Assembly: GCA_030017355.1 (NCBI GenBank) | Contig: JASEIR010000038.1 | Location: 1 to 14,932, forward strand | From: Actinomycetota bacterium | GTDB taxonomy: Bacteria; Actinomycetota; Aquicultoria; Aquicultorales; Aquicultoraceae | Direction: 5' to 3' | Length of the DNA: 14,932 bases | Part shown: positions 5,251 through 12,317 of the stretch, piece by piece | Position numbering within the stretch: position 1 is the stretch's first letter | How the letters are laid out: each line of letters starts with the position of its first letter | Notes under the pieces: generated by a model | What the model was told of the DNA's origin: nothing | Seen by the model: only the letters and a program-made list of their open reading frames with translations | Database searches by the model: none | Made by a program: the position numbers and the translations under genes

Positions 5251-6639
5251 ATGAATTTAAAGAATATTATTAGATATTTAGCGCATACAATGAGGATACT
5301 ATTGCCGAGATCATTGTACGAAGCGATTAAACTGAGAGCTAGATTAGTTTTCAGATACTGGGTGCAGTATAGAGCGCAATTAAAGTTCTTCAAGTCTCAG
5401 TTGCCTCTTAATAAGAGATTAGTTGGCCAAGAGATTATTTTAGCTTGGGATAACCAAGCAGATCACTTTAAAGATGAGATGGATATATTGCGTAGGCATC
5501 TCGAAGGTATTGAGAAATGTCGTGAGATTCTTCTAACTAACCATCCGATCAAGCTGGAGCTAGGTTCTGGTGTTGATTTCAACCGTGCCGGATGGTATTC
5601 AGTTGATATTCAGGAGGGTGTTGATATAACGCTCGATCTGAGAAGAGGCTTGCCATTCCCTAACGAATCGGTCGATGAGATTCATTCCGAACACCTAATG
5701 GAACATTTTGATAGAGGAACAGTCCAGCACATTTTTAGTGAATGTTTCCGTGTTCTTAAAGTTGGCGGAAAAATAAGTGCTAGTGTACCCGATGCGGGCC
5801 GTGCGCTCAAGCTTTACGCAGAAGGTGAAACTGCTTTTTATGGCAAGAAATTTTGGTGCGACCCAGAGCCCAATTGGTGCAAGACACCCATGGATGACAT
5901 AAATTGGCTTTTCTACATGGGAGGCCAGCATGCTTTCATGTTTGATAAACAAAATTTGCCAATCATGCTTAGAGAGGCTGGTTTTGAACGGGTTAAAATC
6001 CGAGCGTTCGACCCACTACTGGATAATCCGGACCGCCAACACCAGTCGTTATATATTGAAGGCCAGAAGGTTAAGAAATATTCAGAGATAGCTCGATTAC
6101 AAGATATTACAAAATCGAACGATAGGGATGCGTATGATAATCTCTGGGGTGATGAAGTATATAGAGAACAATATGTGAACGGCGATAGGTTAAGTGCATG
6201 GCGTCGAATATGTACACTCTGTCGAAACTACCCCGGCCCAATTTTGGATATAGGGTGTGGTAATGGCTATTTGCTCAAAATATTTAGGGCACTTAGACCA
6301 AATGAGGAGTTATGGGGCATAGATATAAGTGAAAAGAGCATTGAGTGCGCAGCCCAAGTTGTGCAAGATGCGCATTTACTGGTCTGTGATGCTAGTAGGA
6401 TGGAGCAGTTCGAATGTAACCAGTTTCCAATTATTGTTTGTAGCGAGGTTCTTGAGCACGTTGATAATCCCACCCTAGTGCTTAACGAGATACATAGAAT
6501 TCTATCTGAAGATGGACGCCTAGTAGTTTCCATCCCCGATGGTGATATAGACACGTTTGAAGGTCACCGAAATTTTTGGAATGAGGAAAGCTTCCGGCAT
6601 TTTGCATTGCAAAATAATCTAAAAGTCATACACACATAG
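5251..6639 (+). CDS. Tandem two-domain SAM-dependent methyltransferase (frameshifted near the C-terminus)
   Basis: The 462-residue frame holds two class I methyltransferase domains in series. Domain 1 (about 98-255) begins IKLELGSG and continues with SEHLMEHF and ECFRVLKVGG, like the 'predicted SAM-dependent methyltransferase' family often seen in polysaccharide loci. Domain 2 (about 328-462) has motif I ILDIGCGNGYLLK, acidic residue GIDIS, CSEVLEHVDNP and LSEDGRLVVSIP, as in UbiG/Methyltransf_11 proteins. There is no signal peptide. ATG 5251 lies 1 base after the wzt stop with GAGGGG (5234-5239) upstream; an in-frame start at 5173 would overlap wzt and is less likely. The frame ends in a TAG just after a CA-repeat, while homologous-looking sequence continues in another frame to 6752. 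Likely substrate: sugars of the nascent polysaccharide, possibly as the non-reducing-end cap read by Wzt (inference). Confidence 0.85.
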   Translation: MNLKNIIRYLAHTMRILLPRSLYEAIKLRARLVFRYWVQYRAQLKFFKSQLPLNKRLVGQEIILAWDNQADHFKDEMDILRRHLEGIEKCREILLTNHPIKLELGSGVDFNRAGWYSVDIQEGVDITLDLRRGLPFPNESVDEIHSEHLMEHFDRGTVQHIFSECFRVLKVGGKISASVPDAGRALKLYAEGETAFYGKKFWCDPEPNWCKTPMDDINWLFYMGGQHAFMFDKQNLPIMLREAGFERVKIRAFDPLLDNPDRQHQSLYIEGQKVKKYSEIARLQDITKSNDRDAYDNLWGDEVYREQYVNGDRLSAWRRICTLCRNYPGPILDIGCGNGYLLKIFRALRPNEELWGIDISEKSIECAAQVVQDAHLLVCDASRMEQFECNQFPIIVCSEVLEHVDNPTLVLNEIHRILSEDGRLVVSIPDGDIDTFEGHRNFWNEESFRHFALQNNLKVIHT

Positions 6640-6752
6640 CGAAGTGCTGGGGGAAACGACTTGATAATCGTTATGGAGAAAGTTGTTATTTCGCGCAGGG
6701 CATAATGGTGGTTGCCCTCAATCTCTTGCTGAAGCTATTTAATAATTATTAG
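6636..6752 (+). pseudogene. Out-of-frame C-terminal tail of the two-domain methyltransferase
   Basis: Read in the frame starting at 6639, the sequence directly after the TAG at 6637-6639 encodes AKCWGKRLDNRYGESCYF followed by AQGIMVVALNLLLKLFNNY, stopping at 6750-6752. This is a sensible methyltransferase C-terminus. Removing one CA from the CACACA run at 6631-6636 restores a continuous protein (…KVIHIAKCWGKR…) of about 499 residues. The break is therefore best explained by a 2-base slippage insertion, in the genome or in the assembly. Only the last ~38 residues are lost. Confidence 0.7.
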
Positions 6753-6790
6753 CAATTATTGTTATATTGTTTAGCGAGCAAAGAGGGAAC

Positions 6791-7972
6791 ATGATTCATG
6801 TGTTAATTCCTGCTCATAACAATCGGCAGGCCGTTCTAACAATTCTAGATTGCTTAAGTGAACAAACATATCAAGATTTTAAAGTTGTCCTGATTGACGA
6901 TGGCTCAACCGATGGCACTTATGATGCTGTAATAAAGCAATTCCCCGATACTATTGTCTTGAAGGGCGATGGTAATCTCTGGTGGACTGGCGCAAATGTC
7001 CTAGGTGTTAACTATATTTTAAAAGAGGCAAGCTCTGATGATTTTGTGCTTCTGTTAAACAATGATCTGGAGGTAGAGAAGGACTACATTGAACAACTTG
7101 TGACCGTAAGTCTAAAAAATTACCGAGCTATTGTTGGTTCAACTATTATAGATGCCAATAATCCAGAGAATATAGAAGCTGGGGTTAAGCTGGATGCTCA
7201 CTTAAGTATTACCACAAAGGCTAATAAACAAGAGATTGAGGCCTGTGAATTCAATACTGATGTCGATGTTCTTCCCGGAAGAGGAACACTTGTGCCAATT
7301 GAGGTCTTTAAAAAGATCGGGAATTTCGATGTAAAAAGGCTTCCACACTACGGAGCTGATTATGAATTTATGGTTAGGGCTAAACGGGCGGGATATAAAC
7401 TCGTTGTTTCTCACAAGGCAAAAGTTTATGCAGATTATAGCGTCAGTGGCTTGGAACCGCCCGCGAAAAAAACGATCTCAATGCGAGAATGCTTCAACCT
7501 CATGTTTTCAAAAAAATCCAAAATAAATGTTCGGTATTACTTAAACTATGCTTGGCTTTGCTCAGAAAAGGGGTACCGGTTGAGAAATGTAGTTTACAGC
7601 ACATTACACATTCTATCTGTGACTCTTTTCAAAACTATTCCCGCATACCCGTTCTATGTGCTGGTTTTTAAACCACTGTTATTTATAATCAGGTTTCTCT
7701 TTAGGGCCTACCCATTAAGAGCGGTTGATATCGAAAGATTTGGGTTAGACCCATCAAGGCTTGTTGAATATGGGGTAGTTTCTAGGGTATACCAGCATAA
7801 AGATTTAAACTATTACAAGCTTGCAATAGGAAAAAACCTGAAATTAAAACTAACACAGCTTTCACAGGAAGATAGCTTAAAGGTAAGTAAGCTAGGAAGA
7901 TTATCCAGAAGTTATGCATTTAAGGTAAGGATGCTTCTTGATAGGCTTAAGCTTCTTTTTGAAAGAGGATGA
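6791..7972 (+). CDS. Family 2 glycosyltransferase (GT-A fold), copy a
   Basis: This cytoplasmic or membrane-associated transferase moves a sugar from a nucleotide donor to the growing chain. The N-terminal GT-A domain opens with VLIPAHNNRQAVLTILDCL, then LIDDGSTDG (34-42) and the metal-site motif LLLNNDLE (87-94), and later LPHYGADYEFMVRAKRAG (about 198-215), the acceptor/catalytic-base region of GT2 proteins. The 393-residue length gives the GT domain plus a ~130-residue C-terminal extension with a hydrophobic stretch (YPFYVLVFKPLLFIIRFLF). ATG 6791 has AAAGAGGG just upstream; an in-frame TTG at 6767 lacks a good site. A close paralogue lies at 13714-14886, nearly identical over the first 190 bases, and a 29-base piece of this gene's 3' end recurs at the window's right edge. 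The sugar specificity cannot be read from the sequence. Confidence 0.9.
   Translation: MIHVLIPAHNNRQAVLTILDCLSEQTYQDFKVVLIDDGSTDGTYDAVIKQFPDTIVLKGDGNLWWTGANVLGVNYILKEASSDDFVLLLNNDLEVEKDYIEQLVTVSLKNYRAIVGSTIIDANNPENIEAGVKLDAHLSITTKANKQEIEACEFNTDVDVLPGRGTLVPIEVFKKIGNFDVKRLPHYGADYEFMVRAKRAGYKLVVSHKAKVYADYSVSGLEPPAKKTISMRECFNLMFSKKSKINVRYYLNYAWLCSEKGYRLRNVVYSTLHILSVTLFKTIPAYPFYVLVFKPLLFIIRFLFRAYPLRAVDIERFGLDPSRLVEYGVVSRVYQHKDLNYYKLAIGKNLKLKLTQLSQEDSLKVSKLGRLSRSYAFKVRMLLDRLKLLFERG
6798..6987 (+). repeat. Shared 5' block of the two GT2 genes (pairs with 13721-13910)
   Basis: These 190 bases match 13721-13910 with a single difference (A6865 versus G13788). Just outside, at the start codon and after the codons for NLWWTG, the genes become clearly divergent at the DNA level while the proteins stay homologous. 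The block encodes the nucleotide-binding start of the GT-A domain. Confidence 0.92.
7867..7895 (+). repeat. 29-base segment repeated at the right window edge
   Basis: This stretch near the 3' end of the first GT2 gene is identical to 14904-14932, the last bases of the window. Here it is in frame and encodes ~9 residues around EDSLKVSKL. Confidence 0.9.
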
Positions 7973-8497
7973 TCTACTTGAGTTATAGGTTTTTGATTAT
8001 TGACGTGTATTATCAGGCTTTCTTGAACCCGTATTTTTATAAAAATACTTGCAAGCAATTAACTGCAGTTATGATGAAACGAAAGCTATGCTGTTGACGT
8101 GATGCATTGGCATGGACAACTATCATCTTCTAATCTGCAAGCATTCGAGTATATTGCTGAAGATGCGATTGTAAATGATAAATATTGCAGAAAAATTGGC
8201 TGAGAAAAACAAAGTTAGTGCAAAAGATGAATCCTTAACGCAGAGACTCATTTGCGGGATGCCCTATGAGCAAAGGTGTGTCAAGGCCAGCGATTAGCTA
8301 TATTCAATTATTGGAGGATAAGCTAAAGCAAAAACCGGATATTACGTGCTTTCAGAATATAAGTCCATGCAAACCAAAGCTTACCGCAAATTAAAGAGGT
8401 TTTTTGTTTAGAGAGAAGATAGAAGAAAGCAGGCAGCAGGGTTATAGTAAACGTCAAGAGAGTGTCAGAAAGATCCCTTGCTTATAAGGTAGCAATT
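7973..8497. other. Decayed, gene-poor stretch between two glycosyltransferases
   Basis: About 520 bases hold no intact gene. Beyond the remnant at 7978-8097, short open runs occur in changing frames, for example DVMHWHGQLSSSNLQAFEY from 8096 and AEKLAEKNKVSAKDESL from about 8190. They stop at TGA or TAG within tens of codons. Their composition looks protein-like, suggesting one or more genes broken by frameshifts. I do not recognise the family. No convincing promoter, RNA gene or terminator is seen. Confidence 0.55.
7978..8097 (+). pseudogene. N-terminal remnant of a lost glycosyltransferase
   Basis: Starting at TTG 7978 (AGAGGATGA just upstream, overlapping the previous gene's end), a 39-codon frame reads SYRFLIIDVYYQAFLNPYF and then loses sense before a TGA at 8095-8097. 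The pattern 'hydrophobic strand, D-x-Y-Y-x-A-F-L' resembles the start of GT4-like glycosyltransferases of environmental bacteria, from memory of the family. The rest of the gene is gone or scrambled. A perfect palindrome GTATTTTTA/TAAAAATAC at 8031-8048 lies inside but is coding-compatible and may be chance. Confidence 0.45.
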
Positions 8498-9904
8498 ATG
8501 ATCTCGACTGATAATTTAGCGCCAGTAGTTCTGTTTGTCTATAAACGATTATATCATGCGCAGCAAACAGTTAAATTTCTGCAAAAAAATGATCTGGCTG
8601 AACAAAGTGAGCTATATATTTATTCTGATGGGCCTAAGCATGAGCACGACATAGAAAAAGTTAAAGAAGTCAGGGCTTATCTAAAAACTATTAGTGGGTT
8701 TAAAACTATAACAGTAATAGAAAGGGAAAAGAATTTAGGGCTAGCTAACTCTATAATCACAGGGGTAACGGAGGTCATAGATAAGTTTGGCAAGGTTATT
8801 GTAATGGAAGACGACCTACTATGCTCCAGAAATTTCCTAAGCTTCATGAATAAGGCTCTCGACCACTATAAAGATGATAAAAGGATATTTTCGGTGACAG
8901 GGCTTAATTATCCAATCAAAATACCCGAGAGTTATAAGCATGATGTTTACTTAGCTTATAGAGAATCATCCTGGGGGTGGGGTACCTGGAAAGATAGATG
9001 GGATAAGACCGATTGGCAGGTTGAAGTCATCAAAAGCTATAAAGATCACAGGGGACGATATATAGTTCTGGAGAGACATTCAGGTGCGCAAGCTGCTCGC
9101 AATCGGGGCATAAAAGCCGCTAAAGGGAATTGGATTGCTTTTCAAGATTCCGATGATGAATGGAGGCAGGATAAGCTCGAAAAGCAGATTAGAGCTTTAG
9201 CTGATGTTAATTTTGATCCATGGACCGTTGTTCATACTAATTGTATGCGATTGGAAACTTCAACAGGAAAGTTGGCGCCCATGGAGCTTCCGGAGATTGA
9301 AGGTATAAATGTATACTCGATTTTATTGCGTAATAATGGCCCCATGTTTCCAGGGATACTAGTTTCTCGCCAAGCACTTCAAAAGATAAATTATTTAGAC
9401 GAAAATGTGCCATCCTATCAAGAATGGGATACTGCCATTCGTTTGGCAAAATACTGTCGTTTTATTCACTTAAAAGAACCACTTTTTACCTATAAACTTC
9501 ATGAAGGGGAGACAATTTCTAAAAATGGAAGAAGAGATATAATGGGTTATCAGTATATCCTTGACAAGTTTAAAGATGAAATCATAACCAAATGTGGAGA
9601 GGATATATGGCGAGGACACTTGAAGGTACAGCTACATAAATGCCTTGAATATGGACTTTGGAAAGACGCTGATTTTTACTTTAAGCAATTATTTTTGAAT
9701 GCTCGCTCAAGTTTAAAACTTCGGCTATGTCGAAGGTTCCATGTACGGCCTTCGAAAGTTGAAAGGCTGCTTAGCATTTCAAAGCGGGTGGTCATGCGCG
9801 TACTTCGTTTACTTTCCGTCAACCCATCTTTCGCATCTAAGATGCAAAAGAGCCTAATTATTAAATTAAAGAGATTTTCCGATGATGAACATAATAGCTA
9901 TTAG
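8498..9904 (+). CDS. Chimeric glycosyltransferase: N-terminal GT-A half fused to the 3' part of a GT2
   Basis: Two unrelated glycosyltransferase parts are joined in frame. Residues ~1-176 follow the family LAPVVLFVYKRLYHAQQT … LYIYSDGP … EKNLGLANSI … VMEDDLLCS (EDD at 104-106) … SSWGWGTWKDRWD. From about residue 177 (nt ~9020-9035) the protein becomes the middle of an ordinary GT2: SYKDHRGRYIVLERHSGAQ, AARNRGIKAAKGNWIAF, DSDDEW (217-222), then an acceptor-domain tail. The GT2 part lacks its own first ~50 residues, including the DDGSTDG strand, and the first part lacks its C-terminal region. It could be a functional mosaic with two metal-binding motifs, or a dead fusion. ATG 8498 fits the family's usual start and has AAGGT 7 bases upstream; GTG 8462 would add 12 residues. 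The total is 468 residues. Confidence 0.8.
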   Translation: MISTDNLAPVVLFVYKRLYHAQQTVKFLQKNDLAEQSELYIYSDGPKHEHDIEKVKEVRAYLKTISGFKTITVIEREKNLGLANSIITGVTEVIDKFGKVIVMEDDLLCSRNFLSFMNKALDHYKDDKRIFSVTGLNYPIKIPESYKHDVYLAYRESSWGWGTWKDRWDKTDWQVEVIKSYKDHRGRYIVLERHSGAQAARNRGIKAAKGNWIAFQDSDDEWRQDKLEKQIRALADVNFDPWTVVHTNCMRLETSTGKLAPMELPEIEGINVYSILLRNNGPMFPGILVSRQALQKINYLDENVPSYQEWDTAIRLAKYCRFIHLKEPLFTYKLHEGETISKNGRRDIMGYQYILDKFKDEIITKCGEDIWRGHLKVQLHKCLEYGLWKDADFYFKQLFLNARSSLKLRLCRRFHVRPSKVERLLSISKRVVMRVLRLLSVNPSFASKMQKSLIIKLKRFSDDEHNSY

Positions 9905-9965
9905 GCGGTTTAATAAACGTCGCAGTTTTTCTTGGTATCTTGAATTAAAAAGTAAGCATTAACAA

Positions 9966-10406
9966 ATGATTGAAAACATTATACATAAAGAAGGACTTTT
10001 ATCAATTATTATAAGGGGAAGCTATAGCAAGCCCGGGATCACATTTTTCACCCCCGATGACCTTTCCCAGCAGCTAGCTTACATGAATCATCCTGCTGGT
10101 AAGATAATTCAGCCTCATGTACATAATCCGGTTCCCCGGGAAGTGCATTATACCCAAGAGGTTCTTTTTATAAAAAAGGGTAAGCTTCGTGTTGATTTTT
10201 ATGACGATGAGCAAAATTATCTAACTAGCCGAATTCTCGAAGCCGGAGACGTAATTCTTCTTGCAACAGGTGGTCATGGCTTTGAGGTCTTAGAAGAAGT
10301 TGAGATGATAGAGGTTAAGCAGGGGCCCTATGCAGGAGAAAATGATAAAACTCGATTTGATGGCATTTCTGCTGACCAAATTATTCTAGGTGAAGAAAAT
10401 GACTGA
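9966..10406 (+). CDS. Cupin-fold protein of a polysaccharide locus
   Basis: This 146-residue single-cupin protein has motif 1 in the region HVHNPVPREVHYTQEVLFIK (51-70), with His51, His53 and Glu65 as likely metal ligands, and motif 2 at EAGDVILLATGGHGFEV (92-108), with His104. Small cupins next to DegT-type aminotransferases may act as sugar-nucleotide isomerases or binding proteins. This one does not show the longer layout of RmlC or FdtA, and its reaction cannot be assigned. Its last codons overlap the start of the aminotransferase by 8 bases (10399-10406), so the two are translationally coupled and probably work on the same sugar. There is no strong ribosome-binding site before ATG 9966. 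No signal peptide. Confidence 0.85.
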   Translation: MIENIIHKEGLLSIIIRGSYSKPGITFFTPDDLSQQLAYMNHPAGKIIQPHVHNPVPREVHYTQEVLFIKKGKLRVDFYDDEQNYLTSRILEAGDVILLATGGHGFEVLEEVEMIEVKQGPYAGENDKTRFDGISADQIILGEEND

Positions 10407-11517
10407 GCCCATTCCTGTAAACGAGCCTCTACTTGATGGAAATGAGAAAAAATATCTTATTGAATGTATAGATACTGGCTGGATTTCCTCAGAAGGCCCT
10501 TTTGTTAAAGAATTTGAGGAGAAGTTTGCTGCTCGGGTTGGGCGAAAATACGGGGTGGCTGTAAGCAATGGTTCGGTTGCGCTTGATACTGCTGTTTATG
10601 CCCTTGGATTGGGCAAAGGCGATGAGGTAATCATGCCCACATTTACAATTATTTCATGCGCTGCTGCAATTGTTCGAGCAGGCGCCAAACCTGTTTTAGT
10701 AGATAGCGACCCCGTAACTTGGAATATGGATGTTAACCAAATTGAGCTAAAGATTACTCCTCGCACAAAAGCCATAATGGTAGTTCATATTTATGGCCTG
10801 CCAGTTGATATGGAACCAATCCTTAGCCTAGCAGAAAAATACGGGTTAAAAATTATTGAAGACGCTGCTGAGATGCATGGCCAAACCTATAAGGGCAAGC
10901 CATGTGGCAGTTTCGGTGATATAAGCACTTTTAGCTTCTACCCTAATAAACACATCACAACAGGAGAGGGCGGAATGGTGGTTACGGATGATGAGGAGCT
11001 AGCGGAAAAGTGCCGCTCTTTCCGCAATCTATGCTTTCAGCCTAAGAAAAGGTTTGTCCATGATGAGCTAGGGTTTAACTTCCGCTTCACCAACTTGCAG
11101 GCTGCCTTAGGGTTGGCGCAGCTAGAGAGATTGGACGAGTTCGTAGAGCGCAAGCGAAGCATGGGCAGGAGGTATACAGAGCTTCTAGCTGGCCTAGATT
11201 GGGTCGAATTACCCCTGCCAAAAACGGATTACGCTGAAAACATTTACTGGGTTTATGGGATCATATTAAAGGATCATGTGCCATTTGGCGCTGATGAAGC
11301 TATGCGGCGCCTTGCAGAGCATAAGATCGGCACAAGGCCATTTTTCTGGCCGATGCATGAGCAGCCAGTGTTCCATAAGATGGGATTATTTAAAGGCGAG
11401 CGTTATCCAGTAGCCGAGCGCATGGCCCGAAGAGGTTTTTACATCCCTAGCGGTTTAGCGCTAACAGAAGAGCAGATGGAAAGAGTTGTAACGGATTTAA
11501 AGGGGATAATTGCATGA
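10399..11517 (+). CDS. DegT/DnrJ/EryC1 sugar aminotransferase, GDP-perosamine-synthase-like
   Basis: This PLP enzyme probably aminates a 4-keto-6-deoxy-hexose nucleotide from glutamate. The 372-residue length is normal. The PLP lysine lies in FSFYPNKHITTGEGGMV (Lys184), the phosphate/ring site in EDAAEMHG (Asp155), and the start VNEPLLDGNEKKYLIECIDT followed by GWISSEGPFVKEFE is very like GDP-perosamine synthases (Per/RfbE), as are ITPRTKAIMVVHIYG and GFNFRFTNLQAALGLAQLER. The lysine excludes the ColD-type dehydratases, which have histidine there. If the call is right it shares its substrate, GDP-4-keto-6-deoxymannose, with Fcl in the same locus. Start: ATG 10399, with AGGTGA (10388-10393) 5 bases upstream; GTG 10390 would add 3 residues. 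The next gene overlaps by ATGA. Other 4-amino sugars (dTDP- or UDP-linked) remain possible. Confidence 0.9.
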   Translation: MTEPIPVNEPLLDGNEKKYLIECIDTGWISSEGPFVKEFEEKFAARVGRKYGVAVSNGSVALDTAVYALGLGKGDEVIMPTFTIISCAAAIVRAGAKPVLVDSDPVTWNMDVNQIELKITPRTKAIMVVHIYGLPVDMEPILSLAEKYGLKIIEDAAEMHGQTYKGKPCGSFGDISTFSFYPNKHITTGEGGMVVTDDEELAEKCRSFRNLCFQPKKRFVHDELGFNFRFTNLQAALGLAQLERLDEFVERKRSMGRRYTELLAGLDWVELPLPKTDYAENIYWVYGIILKDHVPFGADEAMRRLAEHKIGTRPFFWPMHEQPVFHKMGLFKGERYPVAERMARRGFYIPSGLALTEEQMERVVTDLKGIIA

Positions 11518-12278
11518 CCGCATTTGGAAATTACGCTCGATATTACGATTTGCTTTATCGCGATAAGGATTATGAGGCTGAGGCCAATTATATACACGGC
11601 TTAATTCAAAAATATGCTCCAGCAAGCAGGACAATATTAGACCTAGGCTGCGGCACAGGACGACATGATGCGCTTTTAGCGCAAAAGGGATACACACTGC
11701 ACGGTGTTGATGTAAGCGAATCAATGCTAGCTGAAGCAGAAGCGAGACGGGCTGATTTGCCGAGAGAAATAGCCGAGAATCTAGCATTTTCCTTTGGTGA
11801 TGTGCGAGAGATAAGGCTAGGAGAGATCTTTGATGTAGTGATATCCCTTTTCCATGTTTTAAGTTATCAAGTAACCAATGAGGACTTAGATAAAACCTTC
11901 GCTACAGCTAGAGCTCATCTTAAGCCAGGCGGCTTGTTTATTTTTGATTGTTGGTATGGCCCAGCTGTTTTGACAGAGAGGCCTGAGGTCCGCATTAAGG
12001 AATTGGAAGATGATAAAATATACGTTACCAGGAAAGCAGTCCCCACTCTATATCCTAATGAAAACCGTGTAGATGTAGACTACCACCTATTTATCCTTGA
12101 CAAAGATATACAGGTAACTGAGGAATTTAGAGAAGTTCATCGGATGCGATATCTTTTTACCCCAGAAGTTAAAAGATTGTCCGAAAATAATGGTATGGAA
12201 ATAATCTTTTCTTGCGAGTGGATGGCTGATCGCGAGCCTGGTTTCGATACTTGGAGTGTTTGCTTTGGAGCAAGGTAG
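11514..12278 (+). CDS. SAM-dependent methyltransferase, likely for an amino-deoxysugar
   Basis: The 254-residue class I methyltransferase has motif I TILDLGCGTGRHD (40-52), acidic residue GVDVSESML (64-72) and post-motif FDVVISLFHVLSY. Its start, FGNYARYYDLLYRDKDYEAEA, and overall layout resemble the sugar N-methyltransferases of the TylM1/DesVI kind. The gene overlaps the aminotransferase by 4 bases (ATGA), so the two are tightly coupled. The obvious inference is methylation of the amino sugar made by the neighbour, for instance N-methyl-perosamine, although O-methylation cannot be excluded. The protein is complete and soluble, with no signal peptide. About 40 bases separate it from the next, broken glycosyltransferase gene. 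Confidence 0.88.
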   Translation: MTAFGNYARYYDLLYRDKDYEAEANYIHGLIQKYAPASRTILDLGCGTGRHDALLAQKGYTLHGVDVSESMLAEAEARRADLPREIAENLAFSFGDVREIRLGEIFDVVISLFHVLSYQVTNEDLDKTFATARAHLKPGGLFIFDCWYGPAVLTERPEVRIKELEDDKIYVTRKAVPTLYPNENRVDVDYHLFILDKDIQVTEEFREVHRMRYLFTPEVKRLSENNGMEIIFSCEWMADREPGFDTWSVCFGAR

Positions 12279-12317
12279 CTTTATTTATGCCAAGTTTAAT
12301 AATTGGGTGAAGATGTT

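Noticed and set aside
8031..8048. 18-base perfect palindrome GTATTTTTA/TAAAAATAC as an operator
   Set aside because: It lies within the coding remnant, where it encodes a sensible PYFYKN stretch, and the AT-rich composition makes a chance palindrome likely.
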